Part shown: positions 56,406-64,000 of the stretch, in pieces
Layout of the letters: each line of letters starts with the position of its first letter
How positions within the stretch are numbered: the first letter of the stretch is position 1
Program-made: the position numbers and the translations under genes
Assembly: GCF_001544375.1 (NCBI RefSeq)
Contig: NZ_BCQJ01000001.1
Location: 480,275 to 544,274 of the forward strand
Length of the DNA stretch: 64,000 nt
Direction: 5' to 3'
Source of the DNA: Enterococcus canis NBRC 100695
Lineage (GTDB): Bacteria; Bacillota; Bacilli; Lactobacillales; Enterococcaceae
Notes under the pieces: generated by a model
Told to the model about the DNA's origin: nothing
Databases searched by the model: none
The model's input: the letters and a program-made list of their open reading frames with translations, nothing else

Positions 56406-57413
56406 CTACTCCCCTCCATATAGATACATTGCTTTAGAAGCTTCCAAGGAACCAGCGTTTTCTAAGAATTGTAACAGTTGCGCAGATTGACCTTTTGATT
56501 TTAATTGCATACCAAGCCAAGAGCGGGCAAAATCACTGCCGGCAGTTTCATAGCTGATTAGTTCTGCATTCTCTAATTGTTTGTCTTGACGCAAGGCAGC
56601 TAGTGCTTCATCAGGGAACCCAAGCTCATCGACTAAGCCATTTTTCTGTGCTTGGCCACCGTCATAAATGCGACCATCCGCGATTTTACGCACGTCCTCT
56701 TCGGACATATGTCGCCCTGTAGCTACGATTTTGACAAAACGGTCATAAGCGCGGTCAATATACGTTTGTAAGACTTCATGGTCTTCTTTCGTTTCTGGAC
56801 GTGTTGAAGAACCCATATCCTTTAGCTTGCCACTTTTAACCGTTGTGTCTTCGATTCCCAATTTTTCTAACAAACCAGAATAGTTGGTTCCAGACATGAT
56901 GACACCAATAGAGCCGGTTGTCGTTTCCTCTGTTGCGAAAATTTTATCTGCGCCGGCGGAAATATAGTAGCCGCCACTAGCTGCCATATTTTCCATTGAC
57001 ACGTATATTGGAATTTGCCGTTCCGTTTTAATGGCGTCCAATTTACGGGCAATTTCAGCACTTTCATAAACGCCGCCACCAGGAGAGTTGACTTTCAAGA
57101 AGACCCCTTTAACAGTCTCGTCTTCTTTGATTTGGTCCAATGAGTCTAATAGCAACTGATGATCGTAGCCTTCACCCCAAATACTAGTGCCACCTGCTAC
57201 AATCGTACCGTCAACCTCTAGCTGAACGATTTTTTGTTGTGTATCGCCTGCCTCGATGATTGTTTCTGAAAGTTCATCAGAGCCGGCAATCATTTGGTTC
57301 AGGTCATCTAATTGCGATTGCGTTGTTTCTTGTACCCCAATACCACTGGAGATTGCCGACAAAAGAAATAATGCCCCTGCTACTCCTACAGCAATCCAAC
57401 GTTTCTTTTCCAT
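56406..57413 (-). CDS. sppA: Signal peptide peptidase SppA
   Basis: 335 residues. One N-terminal membrane anchor (about 7-25) and an extracellular S49 protease domain with nucleophile Ser146 (MAASGGYYIS) and general base Lys198 (SGKLKDMG). It degrades released signal peptides in the membrane; in Bacillus it also affects lantibiotic resistance. It follows a small unknown gene by ten bases. Confidence 0.93.
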   Translation of the reverse strand: MEKKRWIAVGVAGALFLLSAISSGIGVQETTQSQLDDLNQMIAGSDELSETIIEAGDTQQKIVQLEVDGTIVAGGTSIWGEGYDHQLLLDSLDQIKEDETVKGVFLKVNSPGGGVYESAEIARKLDAIKTERQIPIYVSMENMAASGGYYISAGADKIFATEETTTGSIGVIMSGTNYSGLLEKLGIEDTTVKSGKLKDMGSSTRPETKEDHEVLQTYIDRAYDRFVKIVATGRHMSEEDVRKIADGRIYDGGQAQKNGLVDELGFPDEALAALRQDKQLENAELISYETAGSDFARSWLGMQLKSKGQSAQLLQFLENAGSLEASKAMYLYGGE

Positions 57414-57423
57414 TCCCTCACTC

Positions 57424-57717
57424 CTACATCAAATTTTTGATTACTAACACCGTACGTTCCGTTTCTTCGCGAATCGTGAATTTTTCGGATTTTTCTAATA
57501 ACGCATTGGCTAAAAAGACCTCTTTCGTCAGCGGATCTTGAATTTCATAGGTCACTGTTTGCGCGGCCTCAATCCCATCCTTTTGAACTTCTTGCAAGCT
57601 GTCCCAGCCTGTATCAATAAATACCTCAGTTGTATCGTTGATCGTTCCCGCCGCCTCCAGCGCTGCCAGACGTTCTTTCAATTCTCCTACTGTTAACGGA
57701 ATAATTTCTGTTTCCAT
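57424..57717 (-). CDS. Small unknown protein upstream of sppA
   Basis: 97 residues, acidic, soluble, with an N-terminal helix (TVGELKERLAALEAAG) and a beta-rich remainder (EVFIDTGWDSL, EETERTVLVIKNLM). No family recognised. It is the first gene of the operon with sppA and the RDD gene; AAGGTGGGGGACC lies upstream of its ATG. Confidence 0.7.
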   Translation of the reverse strand: METEIIPLTVGELKERLAALEAAGTINDTTEVFIDTGWDSLQEVQKDGIEAAQTVTYEIQDPLTKEVFLANALLEKSEKFTIREETERTVLVIKNLM

Positions 57718-57829
57718 GGTCCCCCACCTTCCTTGTTCTCTATTTTACCAAAAGGAGTGGGGACGGGGAAACAAAATCTGTTTTTCACGGCAGATATGCT
57801 ACACTAGTAGGCGGAAAGAAGGAATAAAA

Positions 57830-58894
57830 TTGAAAAAAATTGCAATCATCGGTGGTGGCATTATCGGCATGACCACTGCCGCATATTTGGCACCTTTCTT
57901 TGATGTTACCGTCTATGACGCCGAGCTGGGACAAGCTACCAAAGCTGCTGCCGGCATCATTTCTCCTTGGCTCTCAAAGCGCCGTAATAAACAATGGTAT
58001 CACTTAGCCCGCAACGGTGCCCAAACACTGGCTGATTTGAGTCAGGCCTGGCAGTTGCCGCAGGATGTTTACCAGAATAGTGGCACTTTGATTCTTCGAA
58101 AAGATCCGGCTGAACTAGCCGCACTTGCTGAAGAGCGGGTCAAAGAGGCCCCTTTATTAGGGACTACCAAGCTCTTATCAAAAGAAGAAATCACTGAAAA
58201 AATACCTTTCTTAAAGCCAGATAGTGGTGGTCTTTGGATCAGTGGCGGTGCCTATTTGGATGGCGCTCGCTATATCGCGCATCTACGTGAAACTCTTTCA
58301 GCCGATTGGCAAGGAGAAGCGCGCATTCTTGATTTAAAAGAAGGCATCATCGCTGCTGAAAAGGAACAAGCCTATGATTTCGTGGTCCTCGCTAGTGGTG
58401 CTTGGTTGGGCCGTCTTTTGGAACCTTTAGGCTATCATGTCACAGTTCGTCCGCAAAAGGGGCAGTTAATGACTTTTGCCAGCGCTGTTGACTCTAGTTT
58501 ACCGGCGACAATGCTGGACGGCGAAGGAGACATTTTACCTTTACAAAACGGTGATCTATTAGTCGGCGCTACTCACGAAAACGATCAAGGCTTCGACTTG
58601 ACACCCACGCTTACCATCAATTCTTCCTTGATTCAGCAAGCGCAACGTTTTGTCACCTTCCCTTTAGTACCTAAAACTACGCGCGTTGGGATTCGCGCCT
58701 ATACACCTGACTTTGCGCCATTCTTCGGTGCCTTACCTGATCATCCGCACGTGTTAGTAGCCAGTGGCCTAGGGTCTTCTGGTTTAACAACTGGACCGGA
58801 AATTGCCCGCCAGTTAGCTGCGTATATCAAAGATGGGACGCCTTTTACGACGTTGGATCAAAAGCCGCTCCAGAATTATCTATGGCCCGAATAA
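57830..58894 (+). CDS. FAD-dependent oxidoreductase (DadA/ThiO-like)
   Basis: 354 residues. The Rossmann dinucleotide motif IAIIGGGIIGMTTAAYL at residues 4-20 and the C-terminal GLGSSGLTTGPEIARQL typical of D-amino-acid dehydrogenases and glycine oxidases. It probably oxidises an amino acid or amine; substrate not determined. The start is TTG at 57830 after AGAAGGA; no ATG lies near the motif. Its last 50 bases overlap the convergent LysR gene. Confidence 0.85.
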   Translation: MKKIAIIGGGIIGMTTAAYLAPFFDVTVYDAELGQATKAAAGIISPWLSKRRNKQWYHLARNGAQTLADLSQAWQLPQDVYQNSGTLILRKDPAELAALAEERVKEAPLLGTTKLLSKEEITEKIPFLKPDSGGLWISGGAYLDGARYIAHLRETLSADWQGEARILDLKEGIIAAEKEQAYDFVVLASGAWLGRLLEPLGYHVTVRPQKGQLMTFASAVDSSLPATMLDGEGDILPLQNGDLLVGATHENDQGFDLTPTLTINSSLIQQAQRFVTFPLVPKTTRVGIRAYTPDFAPFFGALPDHPHVLVASGLGSSGLTTGPEIARQLAAYIKDGTPFTTLDQKPLQNYLWPE

Positions 58895-59720
58895 TCGCTT
58901 GTAACTTTTGCAACGGTTCTGTTTCAGGGGAGTCCAGTGTCACCAGCTGGACTTCATTAAACAGCCGTCCTTCCTGGAAGCGTAAAATCTTTACCGCTTC
59001 CCTTTGAACTAAGCGAAGTGGTAAAAAGCTAAGTCCCAACTCAGCTTTAACCGCTGTGATCAGCGCTTGGGAATTAATACTGGTCAGCACTGGTTCTGCG
59101 CTAAAATGGTGTAAAAGTAGCCAGCTATCTAGCGTGCGCCGGATTGCACTATTACTATCCCTTAAAAGGAGCGGCGCCTTCACAAAAGTCTCGGTACTGA
59201 TATCCTGATTGCGCCACTCACTTGTAAATGGCGCAATCACCACGCATTCATAGGCGCCAAAAACTTCACGCACCACATCCCCTTCAACTGGCCCTTCAAT
59301 TAAAGCAGCATCTAGCTGGCGGTTCCGTAAAGCCGCCATAATCGTTTCGGCCGTATCAATTGTTACTTGGTAACGGACGCCTTGAGCCGCTAATTGCTGT
59401 AAAATCAGCGGTAGCCAAAGATTCGCAATGGTGATATTCACGCCAATTTTCAAAGGGCGTTGCGCCAAGGTACCTGAAAATGTCTGTAGTTGGTAGAATT
59501 CTTTCACCAGCTGTTGACTCTGTTGGAAAAATAGCTGACCAGACTGGTTCAGAAAAATTGCTTTTCCTTTGCGATCAAACAAAGATAAACCCAACTCTTG
59601 TTCTAGCTCTAAAATCGCCTGACTGACCGCCGGCTGCGAGATGTATAATTTGCGCGCGGCAGCGGTCATATTTTCGGTTTCCGCCGCTGCAATAAAGATT
59701 TCTAATTGCCTAAACTGCAT
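58845..59720 (-). CDS. LysR-family regulator divergent from chrA
   Basis: 291 residues. The winged helix is intact (FIAAAETENMTAAARKLYISQPAVSQAILELE, residues about 9-40) and is followed by the LysR substrate-binding domain. The branch resembles CysL/YeiE-type regulators of sulfur or anion metabolism. The ATG at 59720 has AAGGAGGGG upstream. It is divergent from the chromate transporter genes, which it probably controls, and overlaps the oxidoreductase gene end by 50 bases. Confidence 0.88.
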   Translation of the reverse strand: MQFRQLEIFIAAAETENMTAAARKLYISQPAVSQAILELEQELGLSLFDRKGKAIFLNQSGQLFFQQSQQLVKEFYQLQTFSGTLAQRPLKIGVNITIANLWLPLILQQLAAQGVRYQVTIDTAETIMAALRNRQLDAALIEGPVEGDVVREVFGAYECVVIAPFTSEWRNQDISTETFVKAPLLLRDSNSAIRRTLDSWLLLHHFSAEPVLTSINSQALITAVKAELGLSFLPLRLVQREAVKILRFQEGRLFNEVQLVTLDSPETEPLQKLQAIIRAIDNSGAAFDPTS

Positions 59721-59771
59721 ACTTAGCCCCTCCTTATAAGTATTATTTATCTTAATGATCATTTTATCATA

Positions 59772-59801
59772 TTTCACTTATAACTCATTACCCTTTATAC
59801 T
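59772..59801 (+). promoter_or_regulatory. Promoter of the chrA operon
   Basis: TTTCAC (59772-59777) and TATACT (59796-59801) are 18 bp apart. ATAAGT (about 59735) and ACTTAT (about 59776) form a widely spaced inverted repeat in the LysR/chrA intergenic region, a possible LysR target. Confidence 0.5.
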
Positions 59802-59818
59802 AGATATGAGGTGAAAAA

Positions 59819-60364
59819 ATGACCAAATCTAGTACGGTACGACTATTTTTATACAACTTTTTTATTAGCTGTTTTACGTTTGGAGGCGGCTACGTCACCA
59901 TCCCCATGATGGAAAAATATTTTGTGGATCATGGTGACCTTTCTAAGGAGGAGCTGCTGGAATTAGCTACCATTGCGCAAACTTCACCAGGGGCGATTGC
60001 GGTTAACTTGTCCGTCTTAGTAGGCCGGCGTATCAGAGGTTTAAAAGGTGCGCTTGTTAGCGGTATTGGGGCGGTTTTGCCAGCACTAATTTTACTTTCC
60101 TTGATTTCATTAGCTTATACCGCTTTTCAAACAAATCCGCTTGTTCGCCAAGTATTAAAAGGCATGGAGGCTGCGGTGGCGGCGATTATTGTCGATTTAG
60201 TCATTGATATGTATCAATCCTTGCGGCAGCAAAAACAGCCGCTTTTGCTAATTTTGCCGATTTTAGCATTTATCGCCAATGCCTTTTTTGGCGTTCATCC
60301 CTTATGGATTCTGGCAGCAGCACTAGTGATTGTCTTGATTGGAGGTAAAAAATGCCCCGCTTAG
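59819..60364 (+). CDS. Chromate transporter, N-terminal-type half (ChrA)
   Basis: 181 residues, one CHR domain with about six membrane segments: FTFGGGYVTIPMM (about 20-32) and AQTSPGAIAVN (about 58-68) are the family motifs. Short-chain CHR proteins work as pairs encoded by adjacent genes and expel chromate or related anions such as sulfate. It overlaps the second half by 13 bases. Confidence 0.9.
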   Translation: MTKSSTVRLFLYNFFISCFTFGGGYVTIPMMEKYFVDHGDLSKEELLELATIAQTSPGAIAVNLSVLVGRRIRGLKGALVSGIGAVLPALILLSLISLAYTAFQTNPLVRQVLKGMEAAVAAIIVDLVIDMYQSLRQQKQPLLLILPILAFIANAFFGVHPLWILAAALVIVLIGGKKCPA

Positions 60365-60906
60365 CTCAACTTTTTATCAGCTTTTTCCAAATTGGTTTAT
60401 TAAGTATTGGTGGTGGTTACGCCACTTTGCCGTTGATTCAACAAGAAATCGTCGAAAAACAAGGCTGGTTGAATGTTCAAGAATTTACTGATATCGTGAC
60501 AATCTCGCAAATGACACCAGGCCCACTAGCGGTCAATAGCGCTACCTTTGTTGGCTTGCGAATTGAAGGCTTAACAGGTGCGGTCGTGGCGACTTTTGCC
60601 GGCACCATCGGCGGTGTCTTGATTGCCCTCGCACTAGAACGTTTTTTCCGAACAAATCGCGAGAATCAATTAGTCCAAACGGCTTTTTCAGGACTTCAGG
60701 CTGGTGCCGTTGGTCTGATTGCCGGCGCCTCCCTTTCAATGCTGACACTGGCTTTTAGTGGCACCTTAGATTGGCAGCTAGTGGATCATATCCAATTATT
60801 GCCTGTCATTTGTTTCATTATTGGCTTGGTATTGCTACGTATGAAAAAGATCGGTCCCATTGGCCTTTTAGTAGTGGCAGGTATTTCAGGACTATTTCTT
60901 TATTGA
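60352..60906 (+). CDS. Chromate transporter, second half (ChrA)
   Basis: 184 residues with the same motifs (LSIGGGYATLPLI, SQMTPGPLAVN). The two halves differ in sequence, as expected for heterodimeric short-chain CHR pairs with opposite membrane orientation. The ATG has GGAGG upstream inside the first gene; the overlap implies coupled translation. A strong terminator follows. Confidence 0.9.
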   Translation: MPRLAQLFISFFQIGLLSIGGGYATLPLIQQEIVEKQGWLNVQEFTDIVTISQMTPGPLAVNSATFVGLRIEGLTGAVVATFAGTIGGVLIALALERFFRTNRENQLVQTAFSGLQAGAVGLIAGASLSMLTLAFSGTLDWQLVDHIQLLPVICFIIGLVLLRMKKIGPIGLLVVAGISGLFLY

Positions 60907-60909
60907 AAC

Positions 60910-60959
60910 TAGACGAAAAAAGCTGCTTGGATTATCTCCAAACAGCTTTTTTCGTCTAT
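60910..60959. terminator. Bidirectional terminator after chrA
   Basis: AGACGAAAAAAGCTG pairs perfectly with CAGCTTTTTTCGTCT around a loop of about 15 bases. It also ends the convergent TMEM175 gene. Confidence 0.9.
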
Positions 60960-60963
60960 TCGT

Positions 60964-61536
60964 CTATTCATAGTGGGCTTCGATTTTCTTTTCCGGTATG
61001 ACCCAGAAGATCAGTACCACGATATAAGTAATCAAAACCAGCAGCGGTTGAATAAATCCTAACAATAAGCCGAGAATATTCAAACCGATTGATATGTAGG
61101 TCTTACGATAATTACTGAACACTTTCGCGATCGGTGAATGGCTGCCATTAGCACGAACTAGTTCCCTGGTTAACAAATAATAGCTGATATCCGCAGCAGT
61201 CACAATCACGCCATAAGTAAATTCAGGTGCAAAGGCAAATAAATGGTCCCCCATCCAAGCTGTCCCAAAGGGCATCAAGGATAAACTAAAAATCAGCAAG
61301 TTGTTCATCCAAAGAACACGCCCGTTGATTTTATGCGCCAGTTGGAATAAATGATGATGATTGTTCCAATAGATCGATAAGGAAATAAAACTGACTACAT
61401 AAATCAACAGCTTATGATCCAGCTTGAAAAAATCAGCGAAAGTATCCCCCTCTGGTGCGTGTAGTTCCAAAACTAAAATTGTCATGACAATGGCAATAAC
61501 GGCATCTGTAAAGGCTTCAATACGGGTTTTTGACAT
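60964..61536 (-). CDS. TMEM175-family potassium channel protein
   Basis: 190 residues, the usual family length. The first helix has RIEAFTDAVIAIVMTILVLEL, the family signature with FTD in place of FSD, and there are about six membrane segments, including the conserved YWNNHHHLF. It differs from the long version at 29.7 kb by lacking the charged tail. Start ATG follows GGAGGTGAGAGTT. Confidence 0.88.
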   Translation of the reverse strand: MSKTRIEAFTDAVIAIVMTILVLELHAPEGDTFADFFKLDHKLLIYVVSFISLSIYWNNHHHLFQLAHKINGRVLWMNNLLIFSLSLMPFGTAWMGDHLFAFAPEFTYGVIVTAADISYYLLTRELVRANGSHSPIAKVFSNYRKTYISIGLNILGLLLGFIQPLLVLITYIVVLIFWVIPEKKIEAHYE

Positions 61537-61691
61537 AACTCTCACCTCCTCATTCCACAGTTTACTCAGAATCGTTCATTTTGGGAAATAAAAGGACTTA
61601 AGGGCGAGGAAAAAGTCCGACTTGGGTCTGATGTTGCCGTGCAGGTTATCTCGTATACTTAATCCATAGAGAACAAGAGGAGGTCATCTTA

Positions 61692-61877
61692 ATGAGAGAA
61701 TTAGGAAAAGCATTTGTAGCCATTTTAACCATTATTGTCTTTTTTATTATCGCCAGCTTTATGTTGAGTTTAGTTACCGGTCTTTTATGGACCCTGTTCA
61801 AATTCGCCTTATTGTTTGGGATCGCTTGGTGGTTGGTTCATCAAATCAGCGGTGTTCGTCGCCCTTACCGCTACTAA
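61692..61877 (+). CDS. Small membrane protein, unknown
   Basis: 61 residues, with two hydrophobic segments (about 8-29 and 30-50) and a basic tail (GVRRPYRY). Strong AAGAGGAGG site upstream of the ATG. No family recognised. It stands between a channel gene and DUF308 genes, all membrane proteins. Confidence 0.7.
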   Translation: MRELGKAFVAILTIIVFFIIASFMLSLVTGLLWTLFKFALLFGIAWWLVHQISGVRRPYRY

Positions 61878-61879
61878 GA

Positions 61880-61917
61880 AAAAGAGTTCCTCCCAATTTG
61901 GGAAGAACTCTTTTTTC
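61880..61917. terminator. Bidirectional terminator
   Basis: AAAGAGTTCCTCCCAA pairs with TTGGGAAGAACTCTTT with a small asymmetry, followed by TTTT. Confidence 0.85.
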
Positions 61918-61918
61918 G

Positions 61919-62440
61919 TTACGTCAGCTTACGCCAACGGAAATAATTGATCAATAGTACAACTCCCATGACCATCAAGGACAGACCAAAGATTTGGAAT
62001 AGCACTAGGATAGTACCGAATGGGTTTAGGATTAATACGATACCAAGAATAATCAATAGAATACTGTAGACCATCAAAGCACCGCTGCTATTGCCTAACC
62101 GGTTGAATTCACGGGCTTGGCCAAAACTAGTGATACCCTCGATCACCACAAAGATTCCCACAATGAACGGCACAAGACTCACGAAAAACTGGCCAAAGAA
62201 CAAAATAATCAACCCCACCACCAAATACATGACACCAGGAGCATAAGAAGTACCCATATCTCGCGTACGCCAGGTTCCTAGAAGACTGATAATGCCCATA
62301 AAGAAAAAGTAAGCAGCTAGCAAAATAAAAATCCACCGTAGCGTATCACCCGGATTAATGAAAATTAAAATTCCTAGTAGTAAAAATAAACAAGCTCTAA
62401 ACAGCGAGTTTTTCTGATATTGTTGAAAAAATCCCATCAT
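61919..62440 (-). CDS. DUF308/HdeD-family membrane protein
   Basis: 173 residues, about six membrane segments in the HdeD pattern (repeated GILIFINPGDTLRWI-like and LILNPFGTILVL units, three two-helix units). HdeD is linked to acid stress in E. coli, but firm function for Gram-positive members is lacking. It is divergent from a paralog. Confidence 0.87.
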   Translation of the reverse strand: MMGFFQQYQKNSLFRACLFLLLGILIFINPGDTLRWIFILLAAYFFFMGIISLLGTWRTRDMGTSYAPGVMYLVVGLIILFFGQFFVSLVPFIVGIFVVIEGITSFGQAREFNRLGNSSGALMVYSILLIILGIVLILNPFGTILVLFQIFGLSLMVMGVVLLINYFRWRKLT

Positions 62441-62575
62441 TATAATTCCCTCCTTTCCTCAATTTTACACAATTTCTTTTTATCGTGCGAACAAAAAGGA
62501 TCAATAGTTATCTTTTGACAGTTTTTGAAATAAGGCGCAACATATAATTATAGATAAAAGAAAGGAATGAGTTCT

Positions 62576-63091
62576 ATGGAGAAAAAATTTGATTGGGGCA
62601 GCTTTTTGTTAGGAATCTTATTCATTATTGTTGCGCTGTTTGCCTTTCAAGATCCAGTTGGTGACTTGGCTGCCATTGTCTTGATTTTTGGTTGCTTTGC
62701 TATTTTAAAAGGGATTTTCGAGCTGTTCTTACGGAATCGACTGAAAACACTAACAGGTAGCAAAACCTGGATGCTGATTATTGTTGGTATTATTGATATT
62801 TTGATTGGGGTCTTCTTACTCTTTAATCTACAAGCAAGTATTTTGGCCTTACCTTATGTCTTTGCTATTTGGTTTATTATTGATTCCGTTTTCGGCTTAT
62901 TCACTTTGGATTACGCCCGCGAAGTCAGCAATGGCTACTATTGGTTCACCATCATTGTCAATATTTTAGGAATTTTGCTAGGTATCATGCTCCTGTTCAA
63001 CCCACTATCTTCGGCCTTAACACTCGCCTTTTTAGTTGGTATGTATTTTATGTTCTTCGGAATCATGAATATCGTTTATTCTTTCCGTTAA
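62576..63091 (+). CDS. DUF308/HdeD-family membrane protein, divergent paralog
   Basis: 171 residues with the same six-helix HdeD pattern (ALFAFQDPVGDLAAIVLI, GIMLLFNPLSSALTLA). The ATG at 62576 has AAAGGA upstream; an ATG nine bases earlier abuts that site. Shares an intergenic region of about 135 bases with its minus-strand paralog, which suggests common control. Confidence 0.87.
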   Translation: MEKKFDWGSFLLGILFIIVALFAFQDPVGDLAAIVLIFGCFAILKGIFELFLRNRLKTLTGSKTWMLIIVGIIDILIGVFLLFNLQASILALPYVFAIWFIIDSVFGLFTLDYAREVSNGYYWFTIIVNILGILLGIMLLFNPLSSALTLAFLVGMYFMFFGIMNIVYSFR

Positions 63092-63101
63092 TTTTATTTG
63101 T

Positions 63102-63131
63102 TAAGCCTGCGCATAGCGCAGGCTTTTTTGT
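63102..63131 (+). terminator. Terminator after the DUF308 gene
   Basis: AAGCCTGCGC pairs with GCGCAGGCTT around ATA, followed by TTTT. Confidence 0.9.
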
Positions 63132-63321
63132 TTGCTTAGCAGGACAAACAAAAAGAGTTGCAAGGAAAAAAGCAACCTTTTTGAAAAATCATTTTTACTT
63201 ATTTTAATTTGAAAAAAGCTATAGTTAATTAGGAGACAGATTCCATAGCAAGCATATTTTCTATTACAAATCCCTATTCATTAGCAGACTAAGAAAATAG
63301 TTGCATAGTGAAACAATTTTC

Positions 63322-64000
63322 TTACAGATTTAAGTCAAATACTCTAAGAAAATCCGAGGATTGTACGATTCTATTGATGAGACTATAACTCTGAACGTCA
63401 TTTTGTTTAAATAAGTCAAGGATATTCATCACCTGCTTACGATCCTTTTCAATAAAAGATTTAAAAAAAGTTATATAGAGCTGAGTTGTTAGTGAAATTT
63501 TTAAAGGTTCTAAGGCTGGCAGCAATATTGTATCTAAAAGATAGGCTTTCTTTACATGGTTATTCACAATTAAGAGCTGAATCATATTGACGTACAAGGC
63601 ACCAGCTAACCTATCAAGTAAATCCGGATTAAGCGGCCATAATGTTTTTATATCTGTGATTGCTTTTGACAATAATTGTTCAATTAGTTCCTGATCATCA
63701 AAAAAGATAAAAAAAGTCGTAATAAACAGTTCTAGCTCCAATAATGAAAAACTCTCAATACGGATGAAGTACTCCTTAATCGTGTTTAAAGGACCACGGT
63801 CTATCGTAGGTCTCAATGACCATGCAAGCACATATGCTGTCAAGCTAATTAGTTGGTCTGATCTGGTCTCAGAGTTTTTATTATCCTCATAAATAGCTAA
63901 TAGTTCATCTACTGAATGAAGGTCAAATGCATGGTAATAATTAATCACATCTCTCATCGTGACCCCTTTGTTATCTTTATTTTCTTTGTTATAGATAAAG
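63322..64000 (-). CDS. Rgg/GadR/MutR-family regulator, C-terminal part (5' end outside window)
   Basis: The frame is open to the right edge; about 226 residues are visible, including FIYNKENKDNKGVT before an internal Met at 63957. The all-helical, TPR-like composition (LELELFITTFFIFFDDQELIEQLL) matches the peptide-binding C-terminal domain of Rgg-like regulators. The helix-turn-helix domain would lie outside the window. Rgg proteins respond to short peptides and often control nearby genes. Confidence 0.7.
   Translation of the reverse strand, partial: FIYNKENKDNKGVTMRDVINYYHAFDLHSVDELLAIYEDNKNSETRSDQLISLTAYVLAWSLRPTIDRGPLNTIKEYFIRIESFSLLELELFITTFFIFFDDQELIEQLLSKAITDIKTLWPLNPDLLDRLAGALYVNMIQLLIVNNHVKKAYLLDTILLPALEPLKISLTTQLYITFFKSFIEKDRKQVMNILDLFKQNDVQSYSLINRIVQSSDFLRVFDLNL

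Noticed and set aside
59819-60906. chrA genes as one gene split by a frameshift
   Set aside because: Both halves carry a complete set of CHR motifs and a proper start with ribosome binding site; the 13-base overlap is the normal arrangement of short-chain CHR pairs.

Overview
The window looks like a chromosomal segment of a low-GC Gram-positive lactic-acid bacterium, most likely Enterococcus or a close relative. The evidence is a CamS sex-pheromone lipoprotein between ligA and gatCAB, the pcrA-ligA-camS-gatCAB-dgkB block, comEA/comEB/comEC, an AdcA (ZnuA-ZinT) zinc lipoprotein, strong AGGAGG ribosome binding sites and Firmicute sigma-A promoters. I did not assign a species. I saw no prophage, IS element, CRISPR array, rRNA or tRNA.

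Layout. 1-6.8 kb: the 5' part of a nuclease-helicase on the minus strand, an orphan holin-like protein, a guanylate-kinase-like protein, a MerR/TipAS regulator with its own 19-bp-spacer promoter, a metallo-beta-lactamase-fold hydrolase, a phosphoglycerate-mutase-family enzyme, a small P-loop kinase and a stand-alone glucose-type EIIA. 7-14 kb: uppP; a P1B-4 metal ATPase (probably Fe(II) efflux) behind Fur/PerR-like boxes; a CitA-type sensor whose ATP-binding domain appears lost, overlapped by its response regulator and a membrane-anchored metallophosphoesterase; rpsT. 14-28 kb, all minus strand: holA, comEC and comEB, then about 9.7 kb separating them from comEA. That interval holds cupin, carboxymuconolactone-decarboxylase, aldo-keto reductase and MerR genes, a LysR gene broken by an in-frame TGA, and a zinc-starvation operon (rpsN2, cysteine-free rpmF, an unknown gene, a CobW GTPase, a 38-residue protein, adcA) preceded by a near-perfect Zur box.

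28-31 kb: an ECF sigma factor overlapping a PH-like membrane protein gene, and a TMEM175-type channel with a long charged tail. 31-44 kb: nitroreductase, a small orphan protein, rlmD, a YdeI-like protein, dgkB, gatB/A/C, camS, ligA, pcrA. 44-50 kb: a ClC transporter and the fruR-fruK-fruA operon. 50-58 kb: an unknown 444-residue protein, a 51-residue protein, ysxC, clpX, tig, and a minus-strand cluster of a TPR protein, RDD protein, sppA and small unknown genes. 58-64 kb: an FAD oxidoreductase overlapping tail-to-tail with a LysR gene, divergent chrA halves, a second TMEM175 channel, two divergent DUF308 proteins, and the edge of an Rgg-type regulator.

Shared themes are metal homeostasis (zinc sparing and uptake, iron efflux, chromate transport), thiol or aldehyde stress (MerR-controlled aldo-keto reductases, nitroreductase), envelope functions and competence. 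Three copies of an intergenic hairpin family, with a shared loop and a shared flanking sequence, sit at 1.9, 18.2 and 29.6 kb.
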